From: JBGPIK01 sp041484845
GTDB lineage: Bacteria > Desulfobacterota > Binatia > UBA9968
Direction: 5' to 3'
Assembly (NCBI GenBank): GCA_041484845.1
Contig: JBGPIK010000315.1
Span: 1 to 8,177, forward strand
DNA: 8,177 nt
The notes beneath the pieces were generated by a model. It was not told the DNA's origin, did not search any database, and worked only from the letters and a program-made list of their open reading frames with translations. Position 1 is the stretch's first letter; every line of letters starts with the position of its first letter. Made by a program: the position numbers and the translations under genes. Positions 6,228-8,177 of the stretch are shown here, in pieces.

Positions 6228-7250
6228 CTACTTGCTTATAAGAAACATCTGACGCAGTTCCGCCTGTAATGTTTTGAATTCCTCGGCGTTGGGCTCGTCC
6301 ATAAAGGAGGAGCGCTGGGCAACCTGCGCGGCGCCGGGAACGGCCGGCGCGATGCCCGGAGACAAAACGAATTCGCCCGTTTCCGCCACCGCTTTCTGCC
6401 CTTGCGGCGAGCAGAGAAATTCCAGGTAGAGTTTGGCCGCGTTCGGGTGTGGCGCCTTCTTGCTGACTCCCAAGTAATTGGTGTCGGCGAGATACTTGTC
6501 GAGCCGCACGTAATCGATGGGTCCTTTGAACTGGATGACATATTTGAGATAGGCGAGTCCCAGCGCGGCCTCTCCTCGAATGACGGTATTGACGATGGGC
6601 GCAAAGGACTCGACAAAAAGCGGTTGTTGCTGGGCTAGACCATGGGCGAACTCTTTCCAGTGCAGTCCTTCATATTTGCCTAGGTTGGCCAAGAACTCCG
6701 CCGTGGTGGTGTGACGGGATGGGTCCGGCATAGTGATCTTGTCTTTCCATTTCGGCAGCAAGAGATCGGCGAGACTCTTCGGCGCATCCTCCTTCTTCAC
6801 CAGGTCTGTGTTGTAGAGGATGCTGATGGGATTGAAGCGCCACGGCGTGAGCACCGCGTCGGGTTCGAGGAACTGCTTGGAAAATTTTCCCGCCGAAGGC
6901 GGCGGAAATTTAATGAAGACCCCTTCGCTCTTGAGAATCAACTGCGGGCCTTTGTTGCCTTCGACCACGTCATAGCCCGGCTGGCCGGCGCGCCACTCGT
7001 TCAAAGCCCGGTCCAAAATACCGGTCGTGGAAGCGCGCCAGTAATCGACTCTGACGCCATATTGTTTTTCAAAGGCATCGTTGATCGGCTTCATCAGTTG
7101 AGGCGGTATGGCAGCATAGACGACTACCTTGCCTTCCTTGCGCGCGCCCTCGAGGTCGAGTCCTTGCGCGCCGAGCCGGAGCGGCAGCGTCGATGAAATC
7201 AGGAGCGTTAAAACAGCAAGCGGGCGCCGCAAAGAACCGAAACGTTTCAT
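6228..7250 (-). CDS. Extracellular solute-binding protein (family 1, Fe3+/polyamine-type fold)
   Basis: A 340-residue secreted protein read right to left from ATG at 7250. The signal peptide is residues 1-28 (basic MKRFGSLRRP, hydrophobic LAVLTLLISSTLPL, cleavage after LGA). Mature blocks are LEGARKEGKVVVYAAIPP, INDAFEKQYGVRVDYWRAS, AGQPGYDVVEGNKG, WRFNPISILYNTDLV, APKSLADLLLPKWKDKITM, IRGEAALGLAYLKYV and HPNAAKLYLEFLCSPQGQKA. No adjacent Tyr pair of the iron-binding kind is evident. A strong ribosome-binding site (GGGAGG on the minus strand, about 7256-7261) lies 5 nt before the ATG, and a good promoter is just upstream. The gene is monocistronic in view and converges on the paralogue at 5177-6190; the 37-nt gap shows no obvious terminator. 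Ligand unknown. Confidence 0.93.
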   Translation of the reverse strand: MKRFGSLRRPLAVLTLLISSTLPLRLGAQGLDLEGARKEGKVVVYAAIPPQLMKPINDAFEKQYGVRVDYWRASTTGILDRALNEWRAGQPGYDVVEGNKGPQLILKSEGVFIKFPPPSAGKFSKQFLEPDAVLTPWRFNPISILYNTDLVKKEDAPKSLADLLLPKWKDKITMPDPSRHTTTAEFLANLGKYEGLHWKEFAHGLAQQQPLFVESFAPIVNTVIRGEAALGLAYLKYVIQFKGPIDYVRLDKYLADTNYLGVSKKAPHPNAAKLYLEFLCSPQGQKAVAETGEFVLSPGIAPAVPGAAQVAQRSSFMDEPNAEEFKTLQAELRQMFLISK

Positions 7251-7276
7251 TTCAGCCTCCCTCTTTTGGTCAGGCG

Positions 7277-7305
7277 AAAATATTCGTCGCCGCGTCGGTT
7301 GTCAA
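7277..7305 (-). promoter_or_regulatory. Sigma-70-type promoter for the minus-strand binding protein
   Basis: On the minus strand TTGACA (7305-7300) matches the -35 consensus exactly. A 17-bp spacer follows, then TATTTT (7282-7277), 4 of 6 with the -10 consensus. A start site near 7270 would give a leader of about 20 nt containing the GGGAGG ribosome-binding site. Geometry is ideal and orientation fits the gene. Confidence 0.7.
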
Positions 7306-7310
7306 CGACG
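7293..7310. promoter_or_regulatory. Dyad overlapping the -35 box, possible operator
   Basis: CGTC-G-GTTG-T-CAAC-GACG: two 8-nt arms that are reverse complements apart from one extra G. The dyad covers the whole -35 hexamer of the promoter at 7277-7305, where a repressor would block RNA polymerase. No regulator gene is in the window. Confidence 0.35.
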
Positions 7311-7325
7311 TTCGTGTTTGTATAG

Positions 7326-7342
7326 CCCCGATTCCGCAGTTG
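7326..7342 (+). repeat. Partial copy of repeat C
   Basis: CCCCGATTCCGCAGTTG matches 15 of 17 bases at 4961-4977, which covers the left end of repeat C. The right part, including AAGCCCTACACAGC, is missing here. Confidence 0.45.
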
Positions 7343-7394
7343 AGATTGAGACTGATCCACGTTCGGCGCAAGCTCGGAGCGGCGAAGACACCGA

Positions 7395-7427
7395 CCTGCC
7401 CTGAGCGGAGTCGAAGGGAACGAATAG
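7395..7427 (+). repeat. Dispersed intergenic repeat A, copy 2
   Basis: CCTGCCCTGAG, core CGGAGT, CGAAGGG and AACGAATAG. The element is a partner of 2064-2094. CCCT and AGGG at its ends can pair. From general recollection, motifs of the CCCTGAGCGGAGTCGAAGGG type are common between genes in several environmental phyla; I could not check this here. Confidence 0.7.
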
Positions 7428-7517
7428 TTTCAAGGTCTTGTTTCGCGCGTGGCCCGCGGCTGCGCTTCGTATCCAGAGAATTACCCTATCCCGGATTATT
7501 CCCGCATGACGACGAGC

Positions 7518-7532
7518 GAGGGGCAAGCCCTC
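7518..7532. other. Small hairpin in the non-coding spacer
   Basis: GAGGG-GCAAG-CCCTC, a perfect 5-bp stem with a 5-nt loop. No T tract follows. Role unknown. Confidence 0.35.
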
Positions 7533-7533
7533 C

Positions 7534-7669
7534 GGAGCGAAGACGACGGGTCGCTGGCTTGTAGCGGCCTGCAAACTGAGTTGATGGAGCGAACACCTGA
7601 GAAGGACGTAAGTGCCGAGCCGAGCACCCCACACGGCATTGAAGCTGTTCGTTTCAGTGTCTTCGCTCC
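7534..7669. repeat. Pair of exact 11-nt inverted repeats
   Basis: GGAGCGAAGAC at 7534-7544 and its exact reverse complement at 7659-7669, enclosing 114 nt. A variant with three extra bases, GGAGC-GGC-GAAGAC, is at 7376-7389. The arms could be the ends of a small palindromic element or a degenerate repeat unit. Confidence 0.4.
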
Positions 7670-7782
7670 TCCAGGCTCACCCCTCGATCGAGAGAGTGTC
7701 ATGATTTTCCCCCTGACGATGAATAGAGCGGGCTATGCACCGAAGCCCAGTGGCCGCCAAGGGGCGAAGGCCTATTGTCTTG

Positions 7783-7833
7783 GCTGTGTAGGGCTTGCAG
7801 CGAGCGCTCGACGCTGTTTCCAACGCGAATTCC
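7783..7833 (-). repeat. Dispersed intergenic repeat C, copy 2 (inverted)
   Basis: Read on the minus strand this runs GGAATTCGCG, TTGGAA, AGC, GAGCGCT, AAGCCCTACACAGC, aligning along its full length with 4964-5015. It ends 42 nt before the next gene's start. A TATAGT box at 7837-7842 lies just beyond it, with no good -35 at proper spacing, so a promoter there is possible but weak. Confidence 0.75.
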
Positions 7834-7875
7834 GAGTATAGTAAAGGCCACTTGAATTTTCGGGAGGGATTTTCA

Positions 7876-8177
7876 ATGGCGCTGTTGATCCGGGCTGAAG
7901 AGGTGGCGGGGATGCTCACCATGGAGGAGGCCATCGATGCCGTGGAGGCGGGATTTCGCGAATTCGGCCGGAATCCGGAGCTGAACTCGCCGCGGCAGCG
8001 GATTATGACCCCTGACGGGGTGCGCGTAAGCGTCCATCCCGGCGGTGTGCCCTCTCTTGGCGGGATCGGGCTTTTGGCTCATGCGGAGCATGTCGCGGTC
8101 TCGAAGGAAGTTCAGACTTATCACAGCATGGGCGGACCGGTCACGGTTTTGTTCGACGTCAAGAACGCCTCGCTCAC
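7876..8177 (+). CDS. Ornithine cyclodeaminase / mu-crystallin family protein, 3'-truncated by window edge
   Basis: The first 100 codons of an OCD/mu-crystallin family enzyme, an NAD(P)-dependent group that includes ornithine cyclodeaminase, alanine dehydrogenase and imine reductases; full-length members are roughly 310-350 residues. The protein starts MALLIRAEEVAGMLTMEEAI, then DAVEAGFREFGRN, SPRQRIMTPDGVRVSVHPGG (family 'pR' strand), GLLAHAEHVAVSKE and GGPVTVLFDVKNASL, matching the usual 'l..l.s.e.G.plA.m' approach to the Rossmann domain, which lies off the window. The start is supported by GGGAGGG at 7862-7868, 7 nt before the ATG. The gene is divergent from the minus-strand binding protein, across a 625-nt spacer. 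Substrate cannot be assigned; an imine or amino-acid substrate would fit the RidA nearby. Confidence 0.85.
   Translation, partial: MALLIRAEEVAGMLTMEEAIDAVEAGFREFGRNPELNSPRQRIMTPDGVRVSVHPGGVPSLGGIGLLAHAEHVAVSKEVQTYHSMGGPVTVLFDVKNASL

Larger units (their letters stand above)
7428..7782. other. Non-coding, repeat-like spacer
   Basis: No open frame here has a recognisable domain or a convincing ribosome-binding site. Frames open on both strands encode low-information Arg/Ser/Pro-rich peptides. The stretch holds a small GAGGG/CCCTC hairpin (7518-7532), an 11-nt inverted repeat pair, and a GGCCGCC...GGC...GGCC foldable segment near 7752-7772. It sits between repeat A and the inverted repeat C, and looks like an accumulation of intergenic repeats, not a decayed gene I can name. 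Confidence 0.5.

Noticed and set aside
6711..7196. Plus-strand open frame opposite the minus-strand binding protein
   Set aside because: It is antisense to a well-supported secreted protein, with no motif or ribosome-binding site of its own.
7449..7841. Plus-strand frame of about 130 codons in the 7.4-7.8 kb spacer
   Set aside because: It has low-complexity content, no domain, no ribosome-binding site, and its end lies inside the inverted repeat C.
7496..7934. Minus-strand frames in the same spacer
   Set aside because: They run through repeats or antisense into the OCD-family start, have no ribosome-binding sites and encode Arg/Ser-rich sequence.
1..8177. CRISPR array, tRNA, integrase/attachment site or defence system
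   Set aside because: I saw no regularly spaced direct repeats, cloverleaf-like segment, transposase, nuclease or toxin-antitoxin motif. All recognisable proteins are transport or metabolic.

Overview
The window looks like chromosomal DNA of an uncultured, fairly GC-rich Gram-negative bacterium. The gene set recalls metagenome-derived deltaproteobacterial or Binatota/Tectomicrobia-like lineages: many periplasmic solute-binding proteins mixed with small-molecule catabolic enzymes, and short repeats between genes. This placement is an impression from gene content, not a phylogenetic result. I see no rRNA, tRNA, CRISPR array, transposase or phage gene.

Layout, left to right. (1) 2-2011 (+): the end of a NitT/TauT-type (SsuA/NMT1-like) substrate-binding protein, then two tightly spaced genes for the alpha and beta halves of a split thiamine-diphosphate decarboxylase of the sulfopyruvate/phosphonopyruvate decarboxylase type. 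(2) 2012-2298: intergenic, with a hairpin, a dispersed short repeat and a doubtful 41-codon ORF. (3) 2299-3312 (+): a second, complete NitT/TauT-type binding protein with signal peptide. (4) 3313-3532: a dyad and a long imperfect palindrome. (5) 3533-4959 (+): a two-gene operon of a luciferase-like (LLM) flavin/F420 oxidoreductase and a RidA-family protein. (6) 4960-5176: a 52-nt dispersed repeat and a second long palindrome. (7) 5177-6190 (+) and 6228-7250 (-): two convergent genes for family-1 (Fe3+/polyamine-type fold) solute-binding proteins; the minus-strand gene has a good sigma-70-type promoter. (8) 7251-7875: about 625 nt with no convincing gene but rich in repeats, including an inverted copy of the repeat at 4964-5015. 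(9) 7876-8177 (+): the start of an ornithine cyclodeaminase/mu-crystallin family gene, cut by the window edge.

Four secreted solute-binding proteins lie in about 8 kb with no permease or ATPase gene in view, interleaved with a 2-oxoacid decarboxylase, an LLM oxidoreductase, a RidA and an OCD-family enzyme. The plausible reading is uptake and breakdown of small organic acids carrying sulfonate, phosphonate or amino groups. The true substrates cannot be read from sequence alone. The most notable non-coding signal is the set of at least three short repeat families, each seen at least twice between genes.
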